From NCBI GenBank assembly GCA_022496805.1, contig CM040099.1, forward strand, positions 1,552,501 to 1,616,500: a DNA stretch of 64,000 nucleotides, given 5' to 3'. This document shows, piece by piece, positions 23,885 to 34,727 of this stretch (position 1 is its first letter; every line of letters starts with the position of its first letter). A model generated the notes under the pieces. The model did not search any database and was not told the origin of the DNA. It saw only the letters and a program-made list of their open reading frames with translations. Source of the stretch: Pohlia nutans (taxonomy: Eukaryota; Streptophyta; Bryopsida; Bryales; Mniaceae). The translations under genes and the position numbers were made by a program.

Positions 23885-24409
23885 AACTCAACATTGTTTT
23901 CAAAGATTCAATATAATTTCTTTGATGAAAAACAAGGGTGGGGTTGATTTAGAAAAGCAAAGTTGTAATTGTCAATGTGAAGATCACATTTGTATGGTTG
24001 GATTCATCATATTCTTTATTACTATTTTTTAATTAATTTTGCAAGGTTTTCTTTTGAAATTCAATTAAAAATCCAAAATTAGCACAATTTTTTTTATAAT
24101 TAGTAGTGAAATTGGATTAACATGCACTACGAGATGGTATGGTTTCCATTATTTAATTCTAATTGTTTTGGAAAATCATGTTTAAGGTCTCACTTTTTGA
24201 ACTACAAATGAAACTTGACATAAACCAATTGTGTTGTTTTTCAAAAAATCACATTATCTTATTTTGAAGATCCATATCTTACTAATGATAGTCAACTAGC
24301 ACAAGAACCAAGAGAAATTTGGATGGATGAAAAATTGAACACGATGTAGTTGCGAGAAAGGTTGCAACGTGTTTGTCGTTCATTATATGGACACAGAGAC
24401 GTCAAAGGG
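23885..24409. repeat. Dispersed repeat, copy 1
   Basis: It matches 57,370-57,870 in the same orientation, sharing TTTGATGAAAAACAA, GATCACATTTGTA, GGTATGGTTTCCATTATTT and ATGATAGTCAA blocks. It is non-coding. Confidence 0.6.
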
Positions 24410-24986
24410 TTAACTCCTAAACGTCCTCACCTATGTCCAATTTATGCAGTTTTGCAAAGATGCATTATAAAATGCAATTAATATGAATATTTAGAACTCG
24501 ATACATGAATAAAAGTTATACATTTTTAATTTTAAATTCTATCTATACGGTTAGATCTATGATTGCTATCACTAATCTTTTTCTATAAATTTTGAAACAT
24601 AAAATAAAAAATAATTTTGAAATTCAATTACGAATAAGATATTGACAATATGTGGATGAAATTTGTTGTGATGGCTTATAATGTCGTACTCTAGGTGTAG
24701 TGATTTTTGGGGATTTTTTGGATGCTTGATTTTATGAGTTTATTTTTTGAAGAACACTTTTAGACCAAAATCTTCAAAATTTTGGGTGAAACACTGCAAC
24801 ACAAAATGAGGCATAATTTTTTCAAAAATTGTTTCCTTTTCGATCGGATCACACATACATGAAGCTATCTTCCCATAAAAAATTCAGTAAAAAAATCACA
24901 CCACAAAAAGTGCATGACGGAAGAGATACTACGGATGAAATCTGTACATCATGCAAAATATGCATGGTTGGGCAGTTAGGGGTTAA
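24410..24986 (+). mobile_element. Family L element with TTAA ends
   Basis: TTAA precedes CTCCTAAACGTCC at the left and follows CAGTTAGGGG at the right. This is the best-preserved of the six family L copies by its ends. It is non-coding. Confidence 0.75.
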
Positions 24987-25019
24987 AGCCATGAATCCTT
25001 GGTCTTATAGGAGGTAATT

Positions 25020-25187
25020 TGGCCTAGAGAAGATGGATGTCATGAATTACGAGGATAGTCATGAAGTATACCTGCTGGCTGAACCAAGGCTCCCAATTGT
25101 AGGGTTTTGGGACTTTTTGGCTGCTGCTGCTCGGGACTTCTTCGTTGCTCTTATGGCCTTCTTCTCACCCTCCTTTTTCCAAAACAT
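25020..25187 (-). pseudogene. Fragment of a duplicated RBD1-type gene (exon 4 end and intron 4 start)
   Basis: It matches 51,425-51,575 of the intact gene, including the exon 4/intron 4 junction GAGGATAGTCATGAAGTATA...CCTGCTGGCTGAACC. Small insertions break the frame (extra GCTGCTG near 25,118). Homology stops in CTCCTTTTTC at 25,187 and the next bases of the gene resume at 44,025. Confidence 0.85.
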
Positions 25188-25259
25188 TCTCATGCACTAG
25201 GGTTTAGGGTACTGCACCGCCTACTATTTGGTTCGTTTTTTACTGATATAGTAGAATTT

Positions 25260-25395
25260 TTTGGAATATGGACTGAAAGATGATACTTGTCATTATATAA
25301 AGGAATTTAGTAGGAGTCAAGCAATTAAGACAAACTTAAGATGTGAAGACAAAGAGTATCCAAGACCATCGGAGAAAATCTCAGACACCTTTGCA
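25260..25395 (+). repeat. Dispersed repeat K, copy 2
   Basis: It shares CATTATATAAAGGAATTTAG and TCAAGCAATTAAGACAAACT with 43,865-44,010, in the same orientation, 18.6 kb away. Together the two copies bracket the rearranged region. Confidence 0.65.
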
Positions 25396-26233
25396 AGGGC
25401 TAAAGAACCATATGCAACCACCATCACGGCATGGAAGAATAGCAACTGGCACGATATAACTTCCTGATAACTCAAAGTTCACTCTACAAGCAATCCCTAA
25501 ATCAACTAAAGATAAATGACAGATTATGATGGTTCCAATTTTTTTTGGTTGAATCCGGAAATTAAAAACCCAAAAGTGTGGTTTACATACTTGATTAGAA
25601 GTGAAAGCATTATGGAATATATTGAAAGCTACATTCTATTCATAGATAAGGTTCTTCAAAGTTGGACTCATTACAAGGTGGGTTATGCCTCGAAAGTTAA
25701 ACTTAGGCCGAATCATGTTATGTCAATGACTCACATTTCATCTTTGCATCACATTTAACCCATTTAAGACGAAAACGAAACAAGTCCAAGATACACTATT
25801 TTCCAACAATTCACATATTATTCCAAAAGTATTAAAGCACTATGAAAATTTCAAGGAAGATGAATAATATGATGAACAATCACCAAAACAAATTCATTGA
25901 ACAATTATTATCTTGTAGATTTTATGCATAAGGTTCTATAGCACTAGCTTTAGCCCTTGTAAGTTGTACCTAGGAATAAGAACCGATGTTGATATGATGA
26001 AAAGATGTAAACTTGAAAGTTATTAATTTTAGTACAATCTTATTACAATAGTCGATCTTACCAATCAACAGATATCAACTAGCTATTTGCAGTAACCCAT
26101 TCTGAGTCCCCCTACTGTAAGATTCTTCCTTTGCCTGTAGGAGGTGATCCCAGCCACTTGGCACAAGGGTAATAGTGAGAACCTTCATTTATAGAATATC
26201 TTTGGCGCATGTTTCTTGAAGCTCCTCCCACTA

Positions 26234-27810
26234 AGGTAGACGACCTGTTTCCGATCACCTTAACCCCTAAAGGACCGGAGTGTTTTTCCTCCAAAAACAC
26301 TCCAATGCTGCCATTTTTACTCCCCCATGCAAAAAATCCAAAAGAATGTTATTTTTTACCTTCTAACCGTAAGATCTTGTCCTAAACTATTTGAAAAACA
26401 TACACAACAAATTTCGTTGATTTTGACCACATGGATTGCAAGATAATTGCGTTTGATGGAAAAAAAACACCCCAAAAAAACACATGCCCGAAAATTTCAG
26501 ATGCGTTTGACCACAGCTACATCAAAAAAACCTCACTACCGAAACTTGTCGCACTTCACTTTCACATTCTATATGATGTTACTTAGTTGTGTACCAATTT
26601 TCGTTGCGTTTGGAGATGTTTAGGATGTTGAATAACACCTTGCACTTGTTGGGGGTTTAAAAGTTCAGAAAAGACTATATGTTTTTGGAATTGCGATATT
26701 TTCGACTTTCTTTATTTAAAATACAAATCCGAGTGGTGAAACACAAGTACATTCCACCCTCTACAAAATGGCAAAAAAAAATTTGAAAAAAAAATAAATC
26801 TCCAAGTTTTAGAAGACATGTAGCACATTTTCTAAGAATTTTGGGGGTTAGGGGGGAAATAAAGGGTGGAGGAAGGGAATTGAAGTGCCAACCCATTCCA
26901 ATGTTCATGACCCCACTAACTCTCAAGGTACAGTGCCACGTGGCAGTCCCTCATTGGACGATTTTTATTTTTTATTTTTAAAATGATTTTATTTTTCAAA
27001 TTTTCAAATAATATTTTTAATTATGAAATTGAACTTTTAGTAAAAAATAATACTTTTCAGTTTAAAATAATATAATTTTAATATAATTTTAAATTTTTTT
27101 ATTGAGTTTGGAAAACGGGGTGGTCTTCTGCCCCCCACAGTCCACCCCATTTTCCACACACCGCCCATCTTGTTGCCCCCCCCTAAAATTCAACTATTTC
27201 TCTACTGCCCCGCTGCCCTTTCTCTCGAAAAAAACACATTTCCCCTCATAACTTTCGCATACGGTGTCGGAATTCAAAAAAAAAAGAATCCCCATTTTCG
27301 TGGCACATTGGGGAATCTACTATTAAATTTCTTTCAAAATTCGATTAAAAATGTGTTCACCGGAACCTACCGATTCTCTAAATGTCCTAGTTAGGACACT
27401 TGGTCCTTTAGGGGTTAAGCAATTCAGCATACTTCCGGTGGAGTAACAAATAGGCAACTAATTTTGCAGTGTAGGGAAATAGATTTGAAGAAGGTCACAT
27501 ATTTTTGAACAAATTTTGGGGCAAAATTGAATTTACTACAAATTTTCAAAGTGAAGATTCTCTCCAACCCGTTCTCGCAATATAGGCTGACCTATTTCCA
27601 AGAACTGTAAAACTAGATTTCGAGAACACATGATATCATACTAACTCCGCAACAAGTTTCCATTCTTGGTGCCAACTATTCCATATTAAGAAGAAACATG
27701 TTTCCGTCACCGTTTACGAATGAATTCGAAAATAATGCAGGCCTATTCACGGAAATAGGTCGCCCTATAGTGCGTGATTGGGGGCCTGATCGGAAACAGG
27801 TCGTCTACCT
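26234..27810. mobile_element. TA-flanked element with ends AGGTAGACGACCTGTTTCCG, interrupted
   Basis: The left end at 26,234 and its reverse complement ending at 27,810 are about 24 bp long and flanked by TA. Copies B and C lack it at the corresponding point (CCTCCCACAATGCTTCGTGG in B). A second element, 26,260-27,418, sits just inside its left end, so the original was about 0.42 kb. Confidence 0.8.
26260..27418. mobile_element. TTAA-flanked element, 1.15 kb, nested
   Basis: Ends are CCCCTAAAGGACCGGAGTG and GGACACTTGGTCCTTTAGGGG with TTAA on both sides. It is non-coding and is the largest TTAA element in the window. Confidence 0.8.
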
Positions 27811-27880
27811 TATACTTCATGGGGGTTCGATCTTCGAACACCAACCTGGCCTCAGGCCATTTTTGGCGCAAGTTGACATG

Positions 27881-28278
27881 AGGTTGGATGTCCTAAAACC
27901 ACTAACTTAAGAAATATGGCCTCATTTTAACAAGGTTATTTATGAGAAATATTTTTTGGTCATTAGGAAGAGGATTTCTCATGGAATGCACAATTTTTTG
28001 CAATTAAATTCCCAATATTCAAAATGATAAATTTTTTGAAGTGATTAGAGCTTCGTGACCCAAATCAGACCTCTATGATTCCCCATGTCGACATCGTGTG
28101 GTACTAATTATCACTCATAATGATACCCAAAACCACTGACTACTTCTTCACAATGCTTGGCATGCCATTGGTCTACTTGAATAGTGAAATTGGTGGTTTT
28201 GAGTCTCAGCTGTGCTGGCACCAATAAAGTTATAAATGTCGTAGTTGGGGGAGGTGGTGGTTTTAGGACATTCAACCT
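27881..28278 (+). mobile_element. TA-type MITE family A, full length
   Basis: About 400 bp with inverted ends starting AGGTTGGATGTCCTAAAACC. It is non-coding. Confidence 0.9.
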
Positions 28279-28931
28279 TAGTGACGTGGACAATCTTGCT
28301 ACAATTCCGTAGTCGATCTTGTCAATTGTTAATCAACAAATCTCGTTTCTTTTCTCTTTTTTTCCTTTTTTTGACGACAAACCAAATGAATTCATTTTTT
28401 TAATTTTATTTTGTTGTTGGCAAATTGAACAAATTCAATTGCAAAAAGGGTAAAATGCAGAGCCACCACGACAGGGGGATGCAGGGTATGAAAAGAGCCA
28501 AGCTAACCAATGAACCTAGCGGGGTTGAATTGGGCCCACTCACACCAAGCCCATGCCGCATTTGCATCTGCGTTCCCAAAATACGTTCCCAAAATAGAGA
28601 AAGGTAAAACCAAAAAACCAAAAAATATTCAAAGCCTTGTTTTTTCTTGCATCAACTACTGTTCAAGCATTACAGTGTTTTAAGTAAAGCCATGCTCCTT
28701 TTTTAAGTTCCGTTTCTTTTTGTCATGTGTTAGAGTTAGTTTTGATTGCATATTTTCTATTTCTTGGTTGACAACATATTCCCTCAAAGTGACGTGATGC
28801 ATGCATGCATGCGGCAATATTGGTGTATGTGAATGGGCCATGCGAAGAAGCCAGATCCTGCTCACAGCTCTGAATCTTCTCGGGACTCTAGAAGCAAAGT
28901 TTGTCTACTTCCACCTCGGCAATTGCCATTA

Positions 28932-29317
28932 AGGTTGAATGTCATAAAACCACCAACTTAAGAAATATGACCTCAATTTAACAAGGCTATTTATGAGAAA
29001 TATTTTTCGGTCATTTGGAAGAAGATTTCTCATGGAATGCACAAATTTTTGCAATTTAATTCCCAATATTCCAATTGATACAAATTTTCAAAGTGAAAAG
29101 AACTTCGTGATCCAAATCGGACCTCTAGGTTTCCCCATGTCCACACTATGTGGTACTAATTTTCACTTATAATGATACCTAAAACCACCAACTACTTCAT
29201 CGCAGTGCTTGGCATGCCATTGGTCTACTTGAACAATGAAATTGGCGGTTTTGAGTCTCAATTGTGATGGCCCCAAGTCATAATTGGGGGTGGTGGTGGT
29301 TTTAGGACATCTTACCT
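28932..29317 (+). mobile_element. TA-type MITE family A, TA duplication visible
   Basis: TA at 28,930-28,931 and 29,318-29,319 flank inverted ends AGGTTGAATGTC and GACATCTTACCT. Confidence 0.9.
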
Positions 29318-29329
29318 TAGAGCAAGCCT

Positions 29330-29460
29330 AACAATTTTGATGAATTCATGGGTATAACGTCATTTTAATTTTGGGGAACATAAGTATAGGGGGAGTGGTA
29401 TGCATGCTTGTCCCAGCAGCACCCAATATTATCTTGAAGCCAATACTTTATTCCATGTTT
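29330..29460 (+). pseudogene. Remnant of an unknown gene (homologous to 46,985-47,380)
   Basis: The frame from GATGAATTCATGG encodes NISIGGVVCMLVPAAPNI and LKPILYSM, matching the upstream part of the remnant in copy C. Homology ends at 29,455, the junction of the 720-bp tandem duplication. The protein family is not recognised. Confidence 0.5.
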
Positions 29461-29649
29461 TCTATTTTCTATTTCTTGGTTGACAACAAATTCCTTCAAA
29501 GTGACGTGATGCATGCATACAAGCATGCGTCAACATTGGTGTATGTGAATGGGCCATGAAAAGAAGCCAAATATTGCTTACCCGGCTCAGAATCTTCTTG
29601 AGATTCTAGAAGCAAAGGTTGCTTGCTTCCACCTCAGCAATCACCACTT

Positions 29650-30335
29650 AGGTAGGATGTCCTAAAACTACCAATTTAAGAAATATGGCCTCATTTTAAC
29701 AAGTTTATTTATGAGAAATATTTTTCAGTCATTTGGAAGAAGATTTCTCACGGAATGCACAAATTTTTGCAACTTAATCATTTCCAATATTCAAATTGAT
29801 ACAGATTTTCAAAGTGAATAGAACTTTGTGATCCAAATCAGACCTCTAGGTTTCTCCATGTCCACACCATGTGGTACTACTTATCACTCATAATGATACC
29901 AAAAACCACTGACTACTTCTTTGCAATGCTTGGCATGCCATTGATTTATTTGCATAGTGATATTGGGGATTTTGAGTCTCAATTGTGGCTCGGGGGGTGC
30001 ACTGTACTAAACACGCACAAGTATACGTAAGTGCACAGAAGGAGTATTAATTTGAACATTGTCGTATTACGTATACATACAATAAACATATTTAGAGCTT
30101 AAAATATTGACGTATACTTACATTAAACATATATTTAGGATGGAATAGATCCGTTTACAAAGGTTTAAATTAGACATATAACCCTTCGTATACATGTATG
30201 GGGTTTTTAAAGGGGGTCATGAACGCACGTGATTATCAAACACGATGTAGAGTGCACCCCGGAGAACTGTGAAGGCCCAAGAAAGGTCTACTAACATGTC
30301 ATAGTGAGGGGTGGTGCTGGTTTTAGGACACCTAC
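29650..30335 (+). mobile_element. TA-type MITE family A, interrupted copy
   Basis: It starts AGGTAGGATGTCC and ends GGTTTTAGGACACCTAC. A 277-bp element is inserted at 29,988. Confidence 0.85.
29988..30264. mobile_element. 277-bp element nested in a family A MITE
   Basis: Inverted ends (CTCGGGGGGTGCACT at the left, AGTGCACCCCGGAG at the right) are flanked by AATTGTG and AACTGTG, a target duplication of about 7-8 bp with one mismatch. Other family A copies have one copy of that target. The size suggests a hAT-like element. It is non-coding. Confidence 0.75.
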
Positions 30336-31440
30336 AGGTCTTACTGTTCCACTGGCCCCGGGTGGAAGGGAACATGATCACGATCGATGAACAGCAAAAT
30401 GATCCTATTCAAATACAGCCACTGGGTACATGCAGGCATGTTACGTACAGTGCCCGTGTTCGATCGTTCCCGCCCATGCCCACATGTGCTTAAGCCTGAA
30501 CATTGTGATCTTGTTAATTGTGTGTGCAACTCGCCTGTCGCTCTACGATACATACCAGGTTCCTCTCGATTTGTGCAGATCGTCGTCATTTAATTTGTAC
30601 GTGCACCTTCTTTCCCGTCTTCATCGTCGAACTGACTTGCAGTCCACGTTGTTGGTTATATAGCCGACCACTTTGCCGGTCGACCTCATTACCTTCAATC
30701 AGCTTGGCAAGCAATTCAGTTGGTGAGCTTGCTTCAGCTTATGGTTCGTCTCTAATCTGTAGGTTGTTGTGAGGCATCTTGACAGAACAAGGACCCTTTT
30801 GTGCCATGTTTTGGATGATCGCTGAGCAGTCTGAACCAGACGGCGCATCGTGGACAAGGGTTTAACCCTTGAAGGATTTAGGGAATAGTAGATACGTTGC
30901 CGTATATTTAACATTTGTTATGAGTAGAAAGTTCCAAATTGAGATCCCAATAGCTTTTAAGACCATGTAGACATGAATTTTAATTTTACTTTTGATACAA
31001 TACTCATAGGAGGTGTAGAACCATTCCAAATACAATGAAATTATACGGTCGTGTACATTGGCCGGAATGGCCAATCTGGACCTTTAAGGGTTAAGATGAG
31101 TCATTTGAGTTGGATGATGGCCGGACCCTTGCCCTCCATGTAAATGTTTTTGTACGTGATTTACTGCATATATACATATTTTCAAAGTACATAACAGTCA
31201 TTTAGTAGCCTCTGTGACTGCTGCCTTCCCCCAAACAGAATGATGTGGGATACTCCACAACACATCACTAGCTATGGGGGCAAGTGGCATTAAGCAAGAG
31301 CAATTAATCATGGTGAGCAATATGTCCATTTGTAATTGTTTGTTTGATTCGATAGCCGTTTCAGTTATAGATCAGATCATTGATCACTCCAAATAGAAAG
31401 GTGGATGGAACTAGAAAGGCAGCCTTCTTGAAGGCAACTG
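30336..31440. other. Spacer conserved between copies A and C
   Basis: Except for the insertion at 30,862-31,094, this stretch is nearly identical to the reverse complement of 46,100-46,970. Short open frames occur in both copies only because the DNA is duplicated. A promoter for the gene at 32,251 may lie here or downstream. Confidence 0.5.
30862..31094. mobile_element. TTAA-flanked MITE absent from copy C (subfamily S)
   Basis: The left junction is GGGTTTAACCCTTGAAGG, the right CCTTTAAGGGTTAAGATGAG. Copy C has the uninterrupted site GGGTTTAAGATGAG (reverse complement near 46,440). So exactly TTAA was duplicated on insertion. Related copies are at 54,477-54,690 and 56,868-57,100. Confidence 0.92.
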
Positions 31441-31449
31441 AATGTTATG

Positions 31450-31785
31450 TACCAGTGATTTTTTTAGTTAGGAGACATTTTGGCATTGGTGTTTTTGCTA
31501 GTTTTTATAGCTTGAAGCGAGGCTTGAAGATCAATCTAGGCTCCTTGGATAGGTAATATCAGGGTAATAGACACGTGCTACCTAGGTGCTACCTGGGTGC
31601 TACCTGGGTGCTGCTTAGGCAATACATGGGTGATTCCTAAGTTTAAAGAGGCTACACATGTCGACTGCATGTAGGATCCGGCTATTATTCCTTCTTTTTC
31701 CCCAAAAATCCTTTGTATAAACTAGCCAACCCAAGTTTATGTAGCGATTTGGCTAAAATTAGCAACCAAAAATCACTGAAATTAT
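31450..31785 (+). pseudogene. Fragment of RBD1-type intron 1
   Basis: It is collinear with the sense strand of intron 1 of the gene at 50,989-55,185 (its 54,805 to 54,160), sharing CAGTGATTTTTTTAGT-like, CTCCTTGGAT, AATCCTTTGTAT and GGCTAAAATTAGCAAC blocks. An 11-bp unit (GTGCTACCTGG) is expanded to four copies at 31,575-31,618. Confidence 0.8.
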
Positions 31786-32250
31786 GACGTAAATTCATAT
31801 CTCACGAAACATTCAAGAATTTGACAACCAAATCAGGTTTCTGAGAGGGAGATGAACTTGTGTGCAATAATTATATGCTCTAGCAAAGGACATTCTTAGA
31901 ACTATATTTCACACGAAATACTACATTGTTGGTTTTCTGCTTGCTCTTCAATTTGTGGAACGTATAAATTGTGTCCAGAAGTCGCATGCTTACAACTCAT
32001 GAATACTGTAACTCTTATGCCCGTTGCAGGTGCACCTTTCATTCGAACCAACTCTGGCCGGATAGATAGGGAGCTAGTAATGTGTTTTGGAGCACGGAAC
32101 TGCCACCGATCCAAGCGGCGCTGCATTTGATCTCCTTCTAGTTTTGTGTGTTTGTTGAACTGCCGAAACCTTCCTCCCATTTGGAGTCCGTGGCTCCTAC
32201 CCTCGACGTACATATTTCTCTATATCACCTCAGTTGTGCAACTAATCAGC

Positions 32251-33933
32251 ATGGGATTCCTTCAGGCAATACCCGTTGTGGGAGAGGTTTTCACAGTTGT
32301 TGAGGCAGGTGCGAAGGCGTTAGCAGCTGGGGCATGTGCAGTTGTAGGTCAATCCACTGCAGCACATGAGCTGATAGAAGGGGCCGGCCAGACGCTCAAG
32401 AACTACACTGAGGTGAGTGCCATCGGAGCCAACATTCACATGGCGGTGGCTGCGGCGAACGGCGATCAAGAGGAGGTGGAGCTGCTGATGCACCGTCAGG
32501 CCGAAGCATGGGAGTCTATTGCGGAGACCACTCCGGTGGTAGGACACGTTGTCGGGATTGTGCACTATGCCACTGGGGATACGGAGGGTGGCAATCGATG
32601 CATGTACGAAGCGAGTCGTTCGACGATGGTGATAGCAGCCTCAGTGGCCACAGGAGGCGCAGGATTGCTTGCCGCTGGGGCCGCGGCGGCAGGCGCAGGT
32701 CTAGCAGTCGATGCCGCCGCCACTGGGGTGCATTCGGCGGTTGAGGATCATTTTGCGCCGGTTGGATTCATAGCCAGCGTTGACCATGCTATCAAGTCCG
32801 GCAATGCTGATGACATATTCAATGCGGTGGAGATCCCGGTGGCAGATGCGGTTTCCGGGGCTCTAGGAGCGAGAGGCAAGGGGAAACTAAACGAGATATT
32901 TGCAGAGCGATATACTGCTGCTGCTGAGCTCGCGGAAAGGGCGGAGGGGCGCCGTGCTTCTGTCACCGAGGCGTACCAGCCGTACACAGAGGTTCCCGGC
33001 TCGTCGAAGCAGATCTCGTATGCCGAGCTAAGAGAGAACCCCGCTACGGCTGCCTTTGTGCAAGAGTTCGAAAGTCCTGTGGAGTTCATGCGCCAGGTCG
33101 AGACGGACCAGACGTATGATTTCGTTCGATTGCAAGATGGGAAGCTCCGTCTCATCAAACACCCTGATAGCGCCCGTGCGATTGACATATTGGGGAGGGA
33201 CAAGGGTAGTGTGGGGCACACCAGCCTCGTAGAGCCTGGCACCGGTGTGGTGGCTGCTGGTGAGATTCGCACGGACAAGTTTGGCAATATCGAGTACATC
33301 AACAACAGGAGCGGCCACTTTCAAGTTCCTCTCGAAACCATGGAGAAGCAAATGGGCCGTGTGTTTCCCAAGTCCGTCCTCACCTCCAAGTCACCCGTGT
33401 TCGTCTTGATCTTTGACATATTCACACACATTGGGGTCTATACACCTACATTCATTGCGGCTCTGACCCACCATGACAATACTATGTCCTTATCTTCTAG
33501 CCCCTCATCGTCTAGCCCCTTAATATCGTCTAGCCTGTTTGTCGTTGCTTTCCATGATGGCTATGTGAGGATGATTACTCTCCCTGGCCTCGACGAGGCT
33601 GGCGCCATGCAAACCTATCATGCAATTCCCCTTGAATATGCCAAGGTGCTCATCTGCAGGCAGCCAAGCGATACGGTGGTCCTCCAGCATGGAATGACCC
33701 AACACGTGGACATGTGCAAAGAGAATGTGGGCCTGATTAATAGCGTCTTCCCTCTGGGTAGCTGGCGAGAGACCAGCAAAGATATCGAGACATGGTTTGA
33801 TAATACATCTGACGGATGGTATGAACTGCGTTGCCTTTGCCCCACAACTGATGGTGGGTGGAAGCTAAATGAAATCCGGTTCTTGCCCGGCTATTGCATG
33901 GAGAATCAGAATGGGGAGTTGGTAAAGGTTTGA
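32251..33933 (+). CDS. 560-residue protein with PVVGH/HYATGD and INNRSGHF motifs, function unknown
   Basis: A single open frame without visible introns. The ATG at 32,251 (MGFLQAIPVVGEVF) is preferred; an in-frame ATG at 32,146 would add 35 residues, and that upstream stretch is conserved in copy C only because of duplication. Residues 1-35 are hydrophobic and Ala-rich. Residues 95-110 (PVVGHVVGIVHYATGD) and 124-160 (Ala/Gly-rich, membrane-like) form a block reminiscent of proteins scattered in fungi and invertebrates. Residues 320-360 (GHTSLVEPG, VVAAGEI, FGNIEYINNRSGHF) resemble the H...AGE...SGHY pattern of C-terminal domains seen in some bacterial polymorphic-toxin and eukaryotic proteins. 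Both comparisons are from memory, so the family is uncertain. Residues 375-560 are unrecognised and include a Ser-rich spacer near 412. The gene is more GC-rich than its surroundings and lies between RBD1 intron fragments. Horizontal acquisition is possible but untested; toxicity should not be assumed. Confidence 0.75.
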   Translation: MGFLQAIPVVGEVFTVVEAGAKALAAGACAVVGQSTAAHELIEGAGQTLKNYTEVSAIGANIHMAVAAANGDQEEVELLMHRQAEAWESIAETTPVVGHVVGIVHYATGDTEGGNRCMYEASRSTMVIAASVATGGAGLLAAGAAAAGAGLAVDAAATGVHSAVEDHFAPVGFIASVDHAIKSGNADDIFNAVEIPVADAVSGALGARGKGKLNEIFAERYTAAAELAERAEGRRASVTEAYQPYTEVPGSSKQISYAELRENPATAAFVQEFESPVEFMRQVETDQTYDFVRLQDGKLRLIKHPDSARAIDILGRDKGSVGHTSLVEPGTGVVAAGEIRTDKFGNIEYINNRSGHFQVPLETMEKQMGRVFPKSVLTSKSPVFVLIFDIFTHIGVYTPTFIAALTHHDNTMSLSSSPSSSSPLISSSLFVVAFHDGYVRMITLPGLDEAGAMQTYHAIPLEYAKVLICRQPSDTVVLQHGMTQHVDMCKENVGLINSVFPLGSWRETSKDIETWFDNTSDGWYELRCLCPTTDGGWKLNEIRFLPGYCMENQNGELVKV

Positions 33934-34727
33934 GATTTGTTCATGGTAGCAGTTTCTTCCTGAGTCCTGACAATAGGATTGTTTCTTAGTTTGGAGATAG
34001 TCGGTAGGTCGATGACCCAAGCTCTAGTTTCACCGACAGGCTTTTGTAGTGGAATGCATTGATCACTTAGCATGTCCAAGTATGTTCATTTATGTTACAT
34101 GTGTTCAATGTTACGTATGAAGTGATACAGAAACTCCACTATCACCATCCCTTCAGTGCATACAAGTATTGTTGTTTCAAAAGAATAATTCCTCGAAACT
34201 CATTCGCAAGATTACGCATGTTGATCACGCATGGAGTCTCAAGTGAGGTGGATGAGAAGTCCAAAATGACATTGTTTTATATCAAATTAATGAAAAAAAA
34301 AAGAAAAAAAAGAAGGTAAAGAATGTATCATATCAGTAACTTCCCATGGATGTATTAGGTGTTTTGGTGTGGTTTGATTCACACACATGGTGAAGAGTGT
34401 GAAGGATTCTAAAATCTCGGAATGTGCTGCTCCCTTAACCCCATATCCGGTTAGCGATCGGCAACTATCCATCTGTGGATGATGTAATTTGGTTTGAATG
34501 ATATGAAATTTCATGGAGTAGAGCGGAGGCGAGCATTTTCAATTGTAAAACAGTAGTGGGACCCGTGCCGTTGAGCACATTTATAACCACTTGTTTTTGA
34601 GTTTGGGTTGTCTCCTCGACGGATTCCAGCGCGGAACGGTCGAGTGAGACAAAGCATGTTGTATTGTATAATAGATATTCATGATTTGAAAAATAAAATA
34701 AAATTCTAAATGCCTCACCCAATACCC
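33934..34727. other. 3' flank of the 560-residue gene
   Basis: No gene is visible. A run of A with few interruptions lies at 34,291-34,313. Copy C lacks this stretch. Confidence 0.4.

Larger units (their letters stand above)
28745..30335 (+). repeat. Tandem duplication of about 720 bp
   Basis: The stretch beginning TATTTCTTGGTTGACAACA recurs 721 bp downstream (28,745 and 29,466) and each unit ends with a family A MITE. The second unit is lengthened by the nested element at 29,988-30,264. Unit identity is imperfect, so the event is not recent. Confidence 0.75.

Noticed and set aside
30311..30914. Cluster of overlapping frames, repeated identically at 46,339-46,966
   Set aside because: They are conserved in both places only because the DNA is a near-identical inverted duplication; several frames on both strands are open at once.
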